DNA of 64,000 nucleotides. It comes from Dermatophagoides farinae (Eukaryota; Arthropoda; Arachnida; Sarcoptiformes; Pyroglyphidae). This document shows, one piece after another, positions 1 through 14,696 of the stretch. The notes under the pieces were generated by a model. The model was not told the DNA's origin. It made no database searches and worked only from the letters and a program-made list of their open reading frames with translations. Numbering within the stretch: position 1 is the stretch's first letter; every line of letters starts with the position of its first letter. The DNA lies in contig NC_134681.1 of the NCBI RefSeq assembly GCF_024713945.1, positions 1,426,001-1,490,000 on the forward strand, written 5' to 3'. The translations under genes were made by a program, and so were the position numbers.

Positions 1-122
1 CCGCCTACATTGATTTGCCAGTTCTGATTTGTCAATTTCAATTCATTGATTGTCATCATCATCAATTCATTGTTGACAGCCATCATCATCATCGTTGTTG
101 TTGTTGTTGTCGATGTTGACAT
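1..122 (-). CDS. N-terminal start of an unidentified gene, cut by the window edge
   Basis: On the minus strand an ATG at 122-120 opens a frame that stays open for 40 codons to base 1. It begins with Ser/Thr repeats and a short Met run, then reads AVNNELMMMTINELKLTNQN and WQINVGG, which is not simple repeat and looks coding. No domain can be recognised from so little. The gene would continue to the left of the window. Its neighbour on the other strand is the Ig-domain gene more than 24 kb away, so the two would be divergently arranged. It could be a chance frame in repeat DNA. Confidence 0.35.
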   Translation of the reverse strand, partial: MSTSTTTTTTMMMMAVNNELMMMTINELKLTNQNWQINVG

Positions 123-370
123 TTTCAAATTTTTTTTTCATTCTGATTTTATCTCTGAAAAAAAAAATGCAGAAAGATTGGTGAATAAATAATAATAAAT
201 TTTTTTTTATGATTTGAGAATAAATAAATAAAAATTCATCTTGAAAAATTCTAAAAAAAAAAATGCAAATTAAGATGATGGTGATGATGGTGATGATTAC
301 GGCAATCTAACAATAAATAATAAAACATTTGTTCAGACGCGCATGCGTATGTTATGTAAAACAAAAAAAT

Positions 371-395
371 GTGTGTGTGTGTGTGTGTGTGTGTG
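371..395. repeat. (GT)n microsatellite
   Basis: Uninterrupted GT dinucleotide run, typical of the many GT/CA arrays in this window. Confidence 0.95.
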
Positions 396-648
396 CATGT
401 GTGTTTGTTGAATCTTGTTGCATTTTTTTTTTCAATGATATATGAAAAATGATGATGAGAAAACACATTTAAAAGAGAGAGAAAAAAAATTTCTAGATTC
501 GAACATCTGGTTCACCTCGTAAAAGAAAAAAAGAAAAAGAAAATCTAATTGAACGAAAATCAAAACCCAAGGATGAAAAAAAAAAATCATCCATATAGGC
601 CTTGAATGAATGAATGAATGAATATGACCCCCTAGTTTAGTTTTCGTT

Positions 649-676
649 CCACCACCACCACCACCACCACCACCAC
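649..676. repeat. (CCA)n microsatellite
   Basis: Nine uninterrupted CCA units, one of the few GC-richer triplet arrays here. Confidence 0.95.
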
Positions 677-1091
677 GATATGTTCAATCCAATTGGTTGT
701 TTGATTTTGTTTGATTTTTTCGATGTTTTGGGTGGAAAAAAAAAGTTTTTCTTTTCAGTACGGCGGCAACGGCAGTTTGCAGTTTGAAATTTTAAATTTT
801 TAAATAAAAAAACTTTTTATTATTATTTGCAATCAGAAAAACTTTCGCACTAAAAAAAAAAAAACGTTGAAAGCAATGACTTAATGGCTCGTATAAAATA
901 TAGCAATATCTTGCTTTTGGTGCGATGTGTGTGCGTGTGTGTCATTGTGTTTATATGGCGTTATTTTTCCATCATTTTCATCATTGAATTTCAATCCGGA
1001 TAGGAGGCGTGAAAATGAAATGAACAAAAAAAAATTGACCGTAGAAAAATAAAAAGGTAAAATTCGTCTTATTTTTACTGTTTTGTTTTTC

Positions 1092-1120
1092 GTTTGTTTG
1101 TTTGTTTGTTTGTTTGTTTT
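1092..1120. repeat. (TTTG)n microsatellite
   Basis: About seven tetranucleotide units. Similar short TTTG arrays recur near 16030 and 19230. Confidence 0.9.
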
Positions 1121-4100
1121 TGGTTCCACAATGAAACAGACTTTCTGTTTGATTGGAATTGAAATTTTATGAATAATAAAAAGAGAAAAGTGAAATGAAA
1201 TGTGTTTGAATGCAAACAAAAATCTAAAAAAAAAGAGAAAAAATCAAAGTTGACATATATTATCATTACTGTCTGTGTTTGTGTGTGTGTCATATTCGCC
1301 CTTTTTTCCATGAAACACATGGGTAGGTAAAATTAGTAATGCTTGTTTTTTTTTTTTTTTTTTGCTTGAAAATTATATAATCAAATTTTTTTTTTACTAT
1401 TAATATTTGATACACTAGAGTCAGTCAATTTTTTTTTCTTTTGAATTTGTTCAATGCACTCTTGCTGTGTTTTGTGCGCCATTATTATTATGTTTTATGT
1501 ACAATGCACATTCAAACACAATGTTTTTTTTATTGTGAAACAAAAAAAAATTAACTCAGCAATGATGAAGCAAACAGAACAAAACAAAACAAAAAAATAC
1601 CAACCACCAATCATTTGAATTTCGAATTAATAATAGAAAATATATATTTGTATGATGATGATGATGATGATAAAGGGCGGACTTGTGAATATATTTGGAA
1701 CAATCATAATTTCTGAATTGTCCCGGTTCTGGTTTTTCGTAGTTTTTTTCTTGTCATTGTGTGTGTGTGTGTGTGTGTGTGAAACATGAATTTTTGACAA
1801 CAACAACAAGAATATGCACAGGAATATATATAAAAACACGTCAATTAACTGAATGAATTTTTTCCTTTTTTTTCACATATTCCAATGATGAATCAAATTG
1901 AATTTGATTTTTTTTTGTTTTGTTTTGTTTTTATGTTTTGTGAACAGTGATTGTTTCATTTCATTAATGATGACCTATGAAACTGTATGGATGGACCAAA
2001 AATGAAAATTAATCGAAAACGGCAATGGCAACGCCAATCACATACGCATATATATAAACATTTAAATAGTATGTAATTTTGCTAAATTAATTCATATATA
2101 TATATATTCAATCATTTTGTTTGATCTAATTCATCCGATTTATATGGAGACAAACAAAACAAACGAAAAAAAAATGGATACAAATCAATTTTTTGTGCCC
2201 TAAGGTCTATCTAGCACACATATACAATTTTCATTCTTCATTTATGATTGTTGTTGTTTGCAATATATAGAATTTGATGGATTTATTTTTTCATTTCATT
2301 ACATTCCATTCCATTTACTATTTAATATTCCATTGTTTTTAATGGATTATCATCATCATCATCATCATAACATGAATTGATTTATTGAAATTTCAGAATG
2401 AACAAAATGAAAAGAATTTATATCAACCATATAAATCTAATGAGAATTTTTTGTTGTTGTTGTTGTTGTTTGAGTGTGAAACAAAACAGCAACAACAACA
2501 ACATAAAAAAGTTCCAATTCCGTTTCAATGATTCTTTTCTCTGTTTTTTTTTAAAATATATTATTTGTTTGTTTAGATTCCACACCATCAAAATGGATGT
2601 GTGTGCGAATTCAAATGGCTGAAATTTTTTTTTTTTTATTTATTTATTTTTGTTTTATTTGTCTGATTCAATGTTGGTGATTTTGGGTGGCAAAATACAT
2701 GATAGAGGAAACAAGCCTTGAAGGCAGATGAGTAAACTTTTTTTTTTATTTTCACGCTTATATTGTTTTTGTTTTCTCTGCTGTTTTAATGTTATGGTAC
2801 CATTTGTGTTCAAAATTCGTATTCAATGCCGATTATTATACAAATCATCATTCCAATGTTGTTGATGATGATGATTTGATGATGGATCTAATTTAGTTTT
2901 CATCATCATCATCATCATCATTATGAGAGTTTGCGTATTTGTTTGTGACATTCTGCATAGGTGTGTGTGTGTGTGTGTGTGCTTAATGTCAAAATGATAA
3001 GATTCAAGCATGTATGTATGTATGTTTGGGTGCATTTTATCTATTTAGTATACTACAACTGTTGTACTTACTAAGAGGTCGATGTTTGATTGATTAAATT
3101 TAAGTTGAAAATATTTATCTTTGTGAAATGAAAAAAAAAAATTCGAATGACTAATGACCAATATGTCAATGTCATCATCATCATCATCATCATCGATGTC
3201 ATCGATGATAATGTGTATATGTTTAATGATAAAAAACATATTCAGAAGCTCTAAAAAAAACATTTTTCCTATTAAACTGTTTTGCACCTCTGCAGTGTCA
3301 AATGTCATCATCATTCATTCGGATTTTTCATTTTTTATTTCAATTCCTAATAAATGAATGAATGAATAATATCCATCCATATGATATGACATGTGATTGA
3401 TTTCGATTCAAATCTGATTTATATTGACAATTTTTTTTTGTGTGTATGTGCATATGTGTGTGTATGTGTTATTCATTTCCATATTCATGATCATTATTGA
3501 TGTTGAATGATAACTGATGAATGATGATAATGATGACTATAGTGTAGTAGCTAATGGCAATTTGTCAATCGTTTGCGATGAAAAGCATTGGTTGTCTGAT
3601 ATATATTTATTTATGAGAGCTTAAGTGCTTTTTTTTCTTGAATTTCTGAAAAAACGGATGTTTTAAAAATATGCAAAAAAAATAAATCGTTTAAATTATC
3701 GAGGATAAATGAATTTTTTTTGTTTTGGCCACATTTCGGATTAAAATTGGGTACTGATTTTTTTTGTTTTGTTTTGTTTTGGGTTTTTTTCTCGACATTT
3801 CTTCATGATTATTTTCTTTTCTTTTTTTTTTGTTCTAAGTTGATTTGATCCTTCCTACGCAGTAATGTTTCCGGAAAGATCAATGATCAACGTTGGATCA
3901 GACAGACAAATTTTTTTTTATTCTGAAGATCAACAAAAAAAATCGACAAATTTCAATATTTCAGTGGATGGTTTTTTTTTCTCCTGTGATATAACAACTG
4001 TCCAAATATTCACATTTTTAAAAACAAAAAAAAAATACAACAACAGCAGCAGCAGTAGCAGTTGTTTATCCAATCATCAATGAATCTATCAGGTTTCAAG

Positions 4101-5266
4101 ATCTTTCAACCATTATCTAGACAGATAGTGGAAAAAAAGAGGAAATCTGGTTTCAAAGCTCACAAAAAAAAACAGAGAAAAAAATTTTCAATTCAATTCA
4201 AAACAATGGTGAATCAAAAATCAAAATCAAAAAAAAAAAAAAAAAGATTCCAGTAATTTTAATGTGTACCAACACTATGAGACTGAATGAATGAATGAAT
4301 GAAAAAAAAAGAAAAAAGAAGAAGAATAGATAACCGAATATGGGTATTAAGAATCCGACAAAAGACTATTATCATCATCATTATCATTATCATTATATGC
4401 TACTATATGAATGGCTATTATTATTATTATTATTATCATTATGCTAATGTCATTTTGGGTGTTTCTTTTCATCATCATCATCACCATCATCAATGCCATT
4501 GTCATTGTCGTAGTTTATGTTTTTATTGTAAAATGTGAAAACTAGAAAAGAAAAAAAAAATTACTGTAAATGGGTGTCGGCCGACCAGACTAGAGAAGAC
4601 ATAGAAGACAGAGATAAAGAGAGAGAGAGAGAGTGAGAGAAAATTCGGTGAAATTACCGAATTTTTTTTTCTTTCTTTTTTAATTCGATTGTTTTTTTTG
4701 TTTTTGCCCAACAAAAAAAAAGTTATTTATTCAAATCGCCATGTTGGCCATTGTTGTTTTCCCTTTTTACCACCATCAGCATTGTTGCAACTTATTGTTG
4801 TTGTTGTTGTTGTTGGCTACTGTTTTTTTTGGTGAAAATTTTTATCATTCATTCACTCTGGCAATCATAGAATCAGTGAATGGACATTTGGATTAATGAC
4901 AATTAAGATAAAAAAACAAAACAAAACAAAAAAAACAATCACTATTAATGATAATGATGATTAAAAGTGTGAACAAAATACCCCCTCCCCACACCAAAAA
5001 AACAACAACAACAACAGTTTTGAACAGTTGACAACAAACTGATAAATCAAAGATTTATAATGCTGTACTGAGAGAGAGAAAGAGAAAATTTAAATAAAAT
5101 AGAAAAAAAAACCGACACCCATGAAAAAAGTGGCTTGTGAATTTTCAAATTGTGAATGGACAAAAATAAAAAAAAAATTGTTGACTACAGCAAAAATAAA
5201 AGGATTTTTTCATCCATTCATCTCTTTTTTTTGTTGAATGATTGAATTCAATGAATAATTCCGGGT

Positions 5267-5269
<3 letters not shown>

Positions 5270-5310
<41 letters not shown>
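5270..5310. repeat. (CA)n microsatellite
   Basis: About 20 perfect CA units preceded by GGGTACG. Confidence 0.95.
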
Positions 5311-5313
<3 letters not shown>

Positions 5314-5949
5314 TGTTTTGACAAAACAAAAGAAAAAAAAAACATTCAAAAAGATCGATGAGCGATAGATAAAAAATTATCTTTAACCCGATTTTGAAAA
5401 ATGTACATTTTTTGTTGTTGTTGTTGTTGTTCTCTACATTTACACCATTATTATGTTGTATTTTTTTTCTCATTCAATTTTTTTATTCGTATGTTTTCCT
5501 ATTCACCGTATTGTTTTTTTTTTCATTATTATCGAAATGTTTTGGCCATTATTTTTCATTTTCCTCGAACAATTGATGATGATGATGATGATGAAGTGTG
5601 ATGATGGTTGGTTATATTTGGTGTGTGTGTTTTTTTTTTTTTTTTTTTTTGTTTCGGATGCAAGGTCCACACACACACGCACTCACACATTTGGACAAAA
5701 AAAAATACAATAAAAATTATTCGATCTCAGCAAAAAAAAAAGAGAAAAAAAATCCATATTGTCAGTCAGAATATTCTGATAGAATTTGGCCATGGTTTTT
5801 TTTTATTTCTCTCTCTCTCTATTTTTTTGTTTTGTTTTGTTTATGTCATGTTTAACCATGAATTTGTGATGATGATGATGATTTAGCAGCAGCAACAGCA
5901 ATTGTGTTCTTTTTTTGGGTATAAATAAATATTCCGTACAGCAAATTTA

Positions 5950-5980
<31 letters not shown>

Positions 5981-6330
5981 GGTGGATGGGTGTATTGTAA
6001 ATTGTTTCCAACATGGGGGCGTGTAGAATGGATAGTAATATTGTTTTATAGGTGGTGGTGATGGTAGCCACCATCATCATCATCATCATGACAAAAACGA
6101 ATCGTTTTTTTTTGTTTCTGTTTTTTCGCTTAGATCAGCGTTAACTCTTTTATTTCTATTTTATATTATATAACAGAAAAAATACAAATTCGATAACAAT
6201 CCATCCAAAGAGAATATTATTTTAACTTGACATCCACAACAACTGGAGAAATTTTTCTATTTTTTTGAATTACGACAAGTTTAGGTTGTTGATCGTATGA
6301 TCGTTAGGACGTTGTTTTTTTGTTTTTTTT

Positions 6331-6480
6331 TGTTTTATCGTGTTTTTTTCCTCTCGTTCTTTGTTTTTTGATCGATTTATTCATTTTTCTTTGGAATTTT
6401 GTTTTTTTTTTGTTTTATCGTGTTTTTTTCCTCTCGTTCTTTGTTTTTTGATCGATTTATTCATTTTTCTTTGGAATTTT
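6331..6480. repeat. 80-bp direct tandem duplication
   Basis: The block at 6331-6400 is repeated base for base at 6411-6480. The two blocks are separated by a T-rich linker that itself resembles the sequence before the first copy, giving an 80-bp period. The unit carries CTCTCGTTC and TTTGATCGATTTATTC, so it is not simple sequence. Perfect identity suggests a recent duplication, or possibly an assembly artefact. Confidence 0.9.
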
Positions 6481-7201
6481 ATGGTGGTGTTAGTGGGTGG
6501 TGGCGATGGTGGTGGTGGTGGTGGTGATGATGCTGCAAATGAAGGCAATTCACAATCAAGCATATAAGAAGCTGAATAAAGCAGGATCATCATGGATGGC
6601 CCAGAAATTTTTTTCATTTTATGAGCAATTCATTTGAATGTCGTAAATCTAAATCAGCGAAATAAAAAAAAAATATAAAGTAAAAGTAAGAGAGAAAAAC
6701 CTATCTTCAGCATCATCATCATTGGAGAAATTTTTTTTCAGAATGAATGAACAAAACGAAGATGGCTGATAGATGAGATGAAACTGAAATCGAAATAAAT
6801 TTTTAGAAAAGAAAAAAAAATTCTCTAACAACCAACCAACCAACCAACCAGCTTATATACTTGGAAGACAAAATAAATGAATGAATGAATGAAAAAAGGA
6901 CCAAACTTTGAATCTGTGTGTGTGTGTGTGTGTTTGCGACTCACCAGAATTGGAAATAAATTTAAATTTTTTTTTTGTTCTCTTCGTTTTTGTTGTTTGT
7001 CTTCAGTTGAACGTGTACAGTCAACCAAGACCAAATTCAACGAAAAAAAATTTTTTTTTTTGATATATAGTGTTTGTGTAGGGCAGGCAAGAAAAAAAAA
7101 CCTAATGCGACCATTTTTCAAGGACCATGAAAATCATCATCATCATCTTCTTCTTCATATACAGAATGTAAAAATGACAAACGAATGTAAATGAAAATAA
7201 A

Positions 7202-7233
<32 letters not shown>

Positions 7234-10200
7234 TGTGAAAAATGATTCGATTCGACAAAAAAAAATACCATTCATTTATACATGGATTTTTTCCTTTCAC
7301 AAATACCGTTTTCTGAGGATTAAGAATAATATTCTAGTTTATATATATTTTCTAGAACCAAATGATGATGATGATCATCATCATTGAAAGCAAGAAAAAA
7401 AAAGATTATCACTTTGTAATGGAAAAATAAAAAAAAAAAAGAAAAACGAGAATTGTACGTGTGTGTGTATTGTTTGAAGGCTTGAAATTGTCGACCATTC
7501 GATGATGATGATCAACATCATCATATGAGGATAAATATTAGCATAGAGATGAGATTTGACAAAATTCTCTCATTCAAAATTCTATAAGTGTGTGTGATGT
7601 CCATGTGTAAAGAGAATTCAATGCATTTTGACCTCACATCTTATTGGGGAAAAAAAATAAAAGAATATTCCAATTTTTTTTTGGCTGTTATCGTTGTTGT
7701 TTTTATTGTTTCTACTGTCCTTTTTTCTCAACTGATCAATGATCGATATATACAGAAAAAAAATTACTTTGAATTAGATAAGAAACGAGAATGGATGAAA
7801 AAGAAGAAAAAAAAATATGCTTGAACGAACATGTCATCATCATCATCGTTGTTGTTGTTGCTGTTGTTGTTATTGGTCGAATAAATTCCAAATTTTTTTT
7901 TTCATTCATTCATTCATTCTGTTTTTTTTCTGGGTGTTTTTTTTCTCGTTTTGCTAGTTGTGTGTGTGAAGAAAAAAAAATGTCCCAATTCCATATCGAT
8001 TCAATGGTTGTATGGGTTGGTAATAACGCGAATTCTTTGCCATTTTCTTAATATAATCGCTTCCACTTTCTTTTATTTCATTTCATTTTTTTTTGCAGTT
8101 AGTGTATCCGTTTTTTTTCTTCTTTTGTTGTTGTCAGTACAATTTTTTTTCTCTTTAATAAGAAAAAAAAACTCTTCTCTCTCTCTTATTTTTTTGATGA
8201 AATAAAATGAAAAAAAAACAAAAAAAAATTCGTATCAAACCAATTTTAATAACCAAAAGAGAAAAAAAAATGGAAAATTTCTCATGAATAATAATAATTT
8301 ATTCAGACACAATTTAAGAATATTCAGATTCTCTTACTCTCTCTCTCTCTCTCTCTCTTTTTGGATGTCCCAATTTTGTTGTTTGTTGTCGTCGTTGTTG
8401 TTGCTTATTCTCTTGAGATTTATTTTCTTGATTTGATTCTTTCAAAAATAAAAAAAACGCTAACAAATACATAAAATATATATATGGCCCTTTTACATGG
8501 TCTATTGAAAATTTTTTTTTTTCTGGTCATAGATTCATAGATGACCGAATTGTTTTTTTTTGTCTTTTTTTTCGTCCAACCGGATCGTTGAAAGAGAGTC
8601 TGAGAATGGAAGATTTTGCTGATCATTTTTTTTTTTGCTTGCTTGCTTAGAAACTTGATCGTCCCCCTTTTTTTTGGAAGATTGGAAAATGAAATAAATT
8701 TTAAAATTTAATTTTATTATATTGAATTCAGTCATCACATAACATGGAACTAAATATATTAATGGATCGATGGATCAACAACGACGAAATTTGATGTAAA
8801 ATGAAATGAAATTGAAATAAAAGTCAATTTTCTTAATGTGAATTTTTGAATATATTGAGTATATATGGTAGAGATTTTTTTTCAGTTTTCATCATTTTAT
8901 TTTTGTTTGATTCAATTTTCATCGTATGGAATATAGAATATGAGAAGATGTTCACAAAATAACAATCTGAATGTTCATTTTCTGTTGGTCAATTTGTTGC
9001 CATGATCATCATCATCATCATCATAATCATTAATGATATTCATTGGATGACACAAGAAAAAAAAACTATTGCAACAAGAATCAAATTTATGAATAGCTGA
9101 TTTTCGTGTCTTTTCTTTTTTTTTGTTGTTGTTGTTGTTGTTGTTGTTGCTGGTGATAACCATCATCGTCTTTATTTGTATTTGGATTCATTCCATGATT
9201 ATCATTATCAGATTTGACTTTTTTTTTGCTAGGCAAAACAAGAAGAAGAAGAAAAAAAAAACTGAAACCAGAATCCATTTCCATATATTTATCACATGAA
9301 TTGATACAAGTGTATGTGTGTGTGTGTTTGTATTTGTCCATTTTCATTGTTAATAATCACCATTTTTTTTCTCTCTTTCTGTTATATGAATAAAAGCATA
9401 AATGTAAATGTGTGTGTGTGTGTTGTGTATGTTTGGAACAAGAGATGAAAATAATTTTCAGATCACAATCCTATCCTGTTTAATGTCTCCTATTCAATGA
9501 TGGTTGATGATGATGATGATGATAATAATCATAATAATATCGACTGATGGTTGTATATATAATCATCATCATCATAAAAATATTTCTGGTTAATTTTTTT
9601 TTCTTTTTTTCTATCATTTCTGGTTAATTTTTTTTCTTCTGGGTTATTATTTATAATAGATTTCTATTCGTATAGTTAGGAATCATGTGTGTATATATAA
9701 TCAACAACAACAACAACAAACTGAATTCAATTCATGAATAGCATGAATTTTTTATTTTTATTTTCATTCAGTTGACCAAACTGGAAAAAAACGGAATTTT
9801 TTTTTGGTCAAATACGGATAATATGTTTTGATCGCGTCCATACTACATGTATATATGAACAAATGAAAATAAATCTATTATTATTATTATGATTAGGCCC
9901 CGAAAAAAAAATCCTGAACTAGAAATTTTTTTTATTATTATTATTCACTTGGATTCTGGATAAAACCTGCGTTTTCTCTATTCTCTCTCTTTTTCTGTGT
10001 GTGTGTTTATTTCGGTTATTTTTCTTTTCATAGTGAAATTTAGTGCAAATGGTGATTGTCATTATTCTGTCGCTATTCATTTTATTCTCGGTGTTATGGA
10101 CAATATTTATGATTATTGCCGACAACCGACTGACCAACCAAAAAAAAAAAAAATAAATTTATCCAACAATTCAGTGAGTAAAAAAAGAGAGAGAGAGAAA

Positions 10201-13200
10201 AAAAAAACTTGACTAAATTAGTGATCATAGAGAGAAAAAAAAGAGAGAAAGAATCATTTTGAAGCTCTGGTTTAGTTTTGAATCTATGGATTCTGATTCT
10301 GATTATTATTATTGTCGCCATCGTTGTTTTAGTTTTAGTTTTTATTTTTATTTCTATTTCTATTTTTTTGTTGTTGTTGTTGTTGCTGGCTTTAGATATT
10401 TTCCACTTTGACCAGAAAATTTTTTTTTCCCCCACATATATCCATTTTGAATCTTTGCCACTTGAAACAGTGAATATTTGGTGTTGGAACATAAAAAAAA
10501 CTCATGTTAAGTATAAAGTATTATTATTATACACACTACGTGATATGGGCGACAAAATTGACAATTTTTTTTCTCTACTTCTTTCCATTTTTATTTGAGT
10601 TTTTTTCTTCTTCCATTCAATTCATTCAAGAATTTTTTTCCTTCCTTTCTTCTTGGCAATTTCTGTTGTTGTTGTTTTTTTTTTTCACACAGTGAAAATA
10701 GATATAAATGATAATATACGACCAAAAAGAATCTAGCACTTGAAATAATAATGTATATTAGGTGTGAACCAATGAGTGGGAGAGAGAAAAGAAAAAAAAA
10801 TTTTCTTATAGAATCAATACTGATGATGATAATAATGATGATGATGATGATGGCCACTTGACCATTGAACCGAGAATATATGTCGTTGATGGAATAATAG
10901 GTTTTAGTTTCATCTTTACCTTTTTTTTATATTCTATTTATTTTCCATTCATTTCTGGCTATTTCATCAATGAAAAGAAAAGTTCTTCAAATGGATAAAA
11001 AGGTTGACAAAATAATAATCAATGTCGTTCCTCCATCCATCCATCCATCTATCCATCTATCCATAGCGGTTATTTGATACGCTGGTCAACCATCAAAAAC
11101 GACGACTATAATAATAATAATAATGATGATGATTGGCTTTCAAACAACTTGGCTTTTAAAAGTAAAGAGAGAAAAAAAAATAAAAAAGAAGAATTGAACA
11201 AATACGTAAATTGGTGTTGAGTTCAATAAGTTTTGCAATAATTCACAATTGAGTCATCATTGAATCTAATCTGTAGAAAAAAAAATAATGTTGTAATGTA
11301 GAATATCAAACAAAACAAAACAAAACAAAACGAAAAAAATATTCTTCATTTTTGGATGAATGATTAACATCATTATTATTAACAAGTTCTATTATCAAAA
11401 TAATAATTTTGTCATTGATAATCATCATATTTACATCATCATCATCATCATCATCATCATTTAATCTTCAAAAATGTGTATGTGTGCGATGTGTGCGATG
11501 TGTCATTACATACATGTGTTCATTGTTGTTTGATATATTCCATTATTTCCATTGAATTCAATGATGATTATGATGATGAAAATGAACATACAGACACACA
11601 CACACACACACACACAGACACATTCAACAAATCCGGAAATGCATTTCAACTTGAAAAGGGAAATTGATTCAATTTCCCTTTTTTTCAGTCTCACTCAATG
11701 TGTGTCTGTTCATTTGAAATGCTGTTGTTGTCATCATCATCATCATCATCATCATTATTATTGCTGTTGTTGAATTTTTTTTCATTCCATTTTCTATCAT
11801 CTCTCAATTTTCTATTCATTGATTCATTGTTGCACATAAGAGTGATTTAAACAAAAATAAAAATAAAAAATGAAAAAAAACAGTAAAAAAAAAATCTAGT
11901 GAAATACGAAACTTTTATTGATTTAAATCATCATCATCATTATCATTTAGAGAGAGAGAGAGAGAGAGAGAGAGAGTGTTCAGATTCCAACCATGCATCA
12001 AATTGATTTCATGCACATATCACTGTGAGATACAAAGACAGTTCTACATCCGGAATAACTGCAATATACCTGAAACTCAAGTTGTTGTTATTCTAGACAA
12101 TCTTTGTTTTCACTTCCTTTTCTTATTTTTTGTTTCGTTTCGTTTCGTTTTGTTTTCTATTGTTTATTGTAGTGGCCATCATTGCAATTTTGTTATTTTT
12201 TTTTCTTACTTTCTTTATTAGTTTCTTTTTTTTTGGGTTGGTTTCCGTTTTCACAAATCAACCAAGTCATCCAGGTAATTCATTCATTCATTCATTCATT
12301 CATTCTAGTCATAGTTGTTGGTATACTAAGAGAAAAAAAAGTAAGAATCATTTACCCATGAGAATTGATGGTAAAATAACAAAAAAAAAAAAATGGTATG
12401 GCATGGGGAGTGTCTCTCGGTAACTTCATTTTTTTTTGTTCTTCAAGTTTTTTTTGTGTTGAAACCTAAGAAACCTGTCTACTTATTATCATTATCATTA
12501 TTGGACAGTAAATTGCTTGAATTTTTCTCTCTCTGTCTCTTTTTTTTCTGGTTGAAACTCATTGTATGAATGCGTTTCGGGTGTATATATTGTCATCATC
12601 ATCATCATCATCATCATCTCTCGTTAACAAAATTGTCGTCGTTGACAACGAAAGAAAAAAAACTTCCTACAACAACATACAACAGTAGTAAAATCGAAAA
12701 AAAGCGAAAAAAAATCGAACCAAGAATAATGGTCGACGAAAAAAAAAATAGAAGAAAAAGGAAAACTCGATACCCATTTTTTTCCACGTTTTCATCACTA
12801 GCGAACATTTTAACTAATTGACTGACTGGTTGAATGAATGAATGAATGACGGAATGAGACTTGAATTGATCAAGTTATTTTTTTTTTGCACTTTGTTTGT
12901 GTATTTGTACCATTATATAAAATGAAGAATTTTTTTTTTTTTTTTTTGGTGCAAAACACATATTGCCAAACATCAACAACATCATCAAATGATGATGATG
13001 TTGAGACAAGTAATAGAAAAAAAAACAAAACAAAAAACAAAATGAAACGAAAGAAGAAGATAAAAAATTTGTCACATTTCCATACAATGTCACATCTGAT
13101 ATTTTGAACGAAGAATTCATTGATTTTCACTTATTTAACACATTCACACACACACACACACACACATTATGATAACAGATGGAAATTATGTCCGTTTTTT

Positions 13201-13976
13201 TTCATCATCATCATCATCATCATTTTTGATCGTGATTTGTTTCATTCAATAATCATCCAATTTTTTTTTTCTTTTGACATTATTTTTTTTTTTCACTGGT
13301 TCATCATCAAAGTGATAATGATGACATTTTCTTTTTTTATTTTCACTTATTTGTTACTGAAATAATAATTCATGTCTCTCTGTGTGTGTGTGTGTGTGTG
13401 TGAAGTCAATAAGTCAGGTATCGATTTTTTTTTCGGTAAATTTTTTTTCCTTTTGTTCCCAAGCCTGTTTGTACTATAGTACTACTGGTAGTAGTAGTTT
13501 TTATACGCTAGAATAGTCGTACACACACACACACAACGAATAAAATTCAATTGTTGTTGTTGTTGTTGTTGAAGAACAAAAGAATATAACCAGAAAATCA
13601 GGGCCACGAACAACCAGAATTGAATAAAAATTTTTTGGGATCAATAATAATAATAATAACTAGTACTAGTGTAGAAACGATCAACAAACGAAATAGACCA
13701 CAAAAAAAATATGAAAAGAGAGTAAGTGAGAGAGAGAGAGAGGGAGAAAAGTGAGAAATGAAAAAAAAGGATAGAGATAAAAATGATTGTTGTTAGTGTT
13801 GTTGTTGTTGTTGTCGCAACTCAATTTATTCGAATATTCGGTGTGTATGTATCTGTGTGTGTGTGTGTGTGTCCCATCATCATTATTATTTATCCTTTTT
13901 TTTCTTGCCAAACGATATGTCTCATTTCATTTTCATTTTATTTTTATTTTTTTTTTTTGGTTCCGTTTCATTTTCC

Positions 13977-14014
<38 letters not shown>

Positions 14015-14655
14015 ATTCATTGAGAGCAATGAAATAAAATGTGAATGAATGATTGAAAGTGAACAAGAAAAAAAGTAGAAGTGAAATACTAAATGAAACC
14101 AAAACTATTCGTTGCAAAAAAAAATGGAAATGAAATTGAACCGAATAGAAAATGAGAGTGTTAAATCATTTTTATTATCATCATTATCATCATTATAAAT
14201 GTGTGTGTGTGTATGTGTGTGAGTGAGTGAGTGAAACCAACACTAAAACGAAATCCTGATACCAGAAACCTATCATATATAGATTTTTTTTTTCGTTGAA
14301 AAATATTTTTCAATTTTTTTTTCTTGTTGTTGTACCGAAATTGGATTGATCCAACACTATATGTTGTTGTTGTTATATAACAAAAAAAAACAAAGCAGAA
14401 AAGAGAAAATAAAAACCATAACGGTATCTCACTACCACTATTAAATGACACACGACCAGATGAGTCTATGGTATTGGATCTACGGACACACACACACACA
14501 CACACCAAATACAATCAATACAGTCCATCTAAACAAGCAAATCTAATATTTTATTTTTTTTTTTTTTTTTTGAATCTAATTTTCAATCGAACAATTTATT
14601 TTGAACGAATTTTTTTTGTTCCGTTCGGAGGATGATTTTCATTTGTGCCCCATTT

Positions 14656-14657
<2 letters not shown>

Positions 14658-14694
<37 letters not shown>
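14658..14694. repeat. (TC)n microsatellite
   Basis: Perfect TC run of about 18 units; the pyrimidines lie on the plus strand. Confidence 0.95.

Positions 14695-14696
<2 letters not shown>

Noticed and set aside
11976-12110. Unique-sequence open frame (PCIKLISCTYHCEIQRQFYI)
   Set aside because: No convincing in-frame acceptor and donor pair; runs into repeats on both sides.
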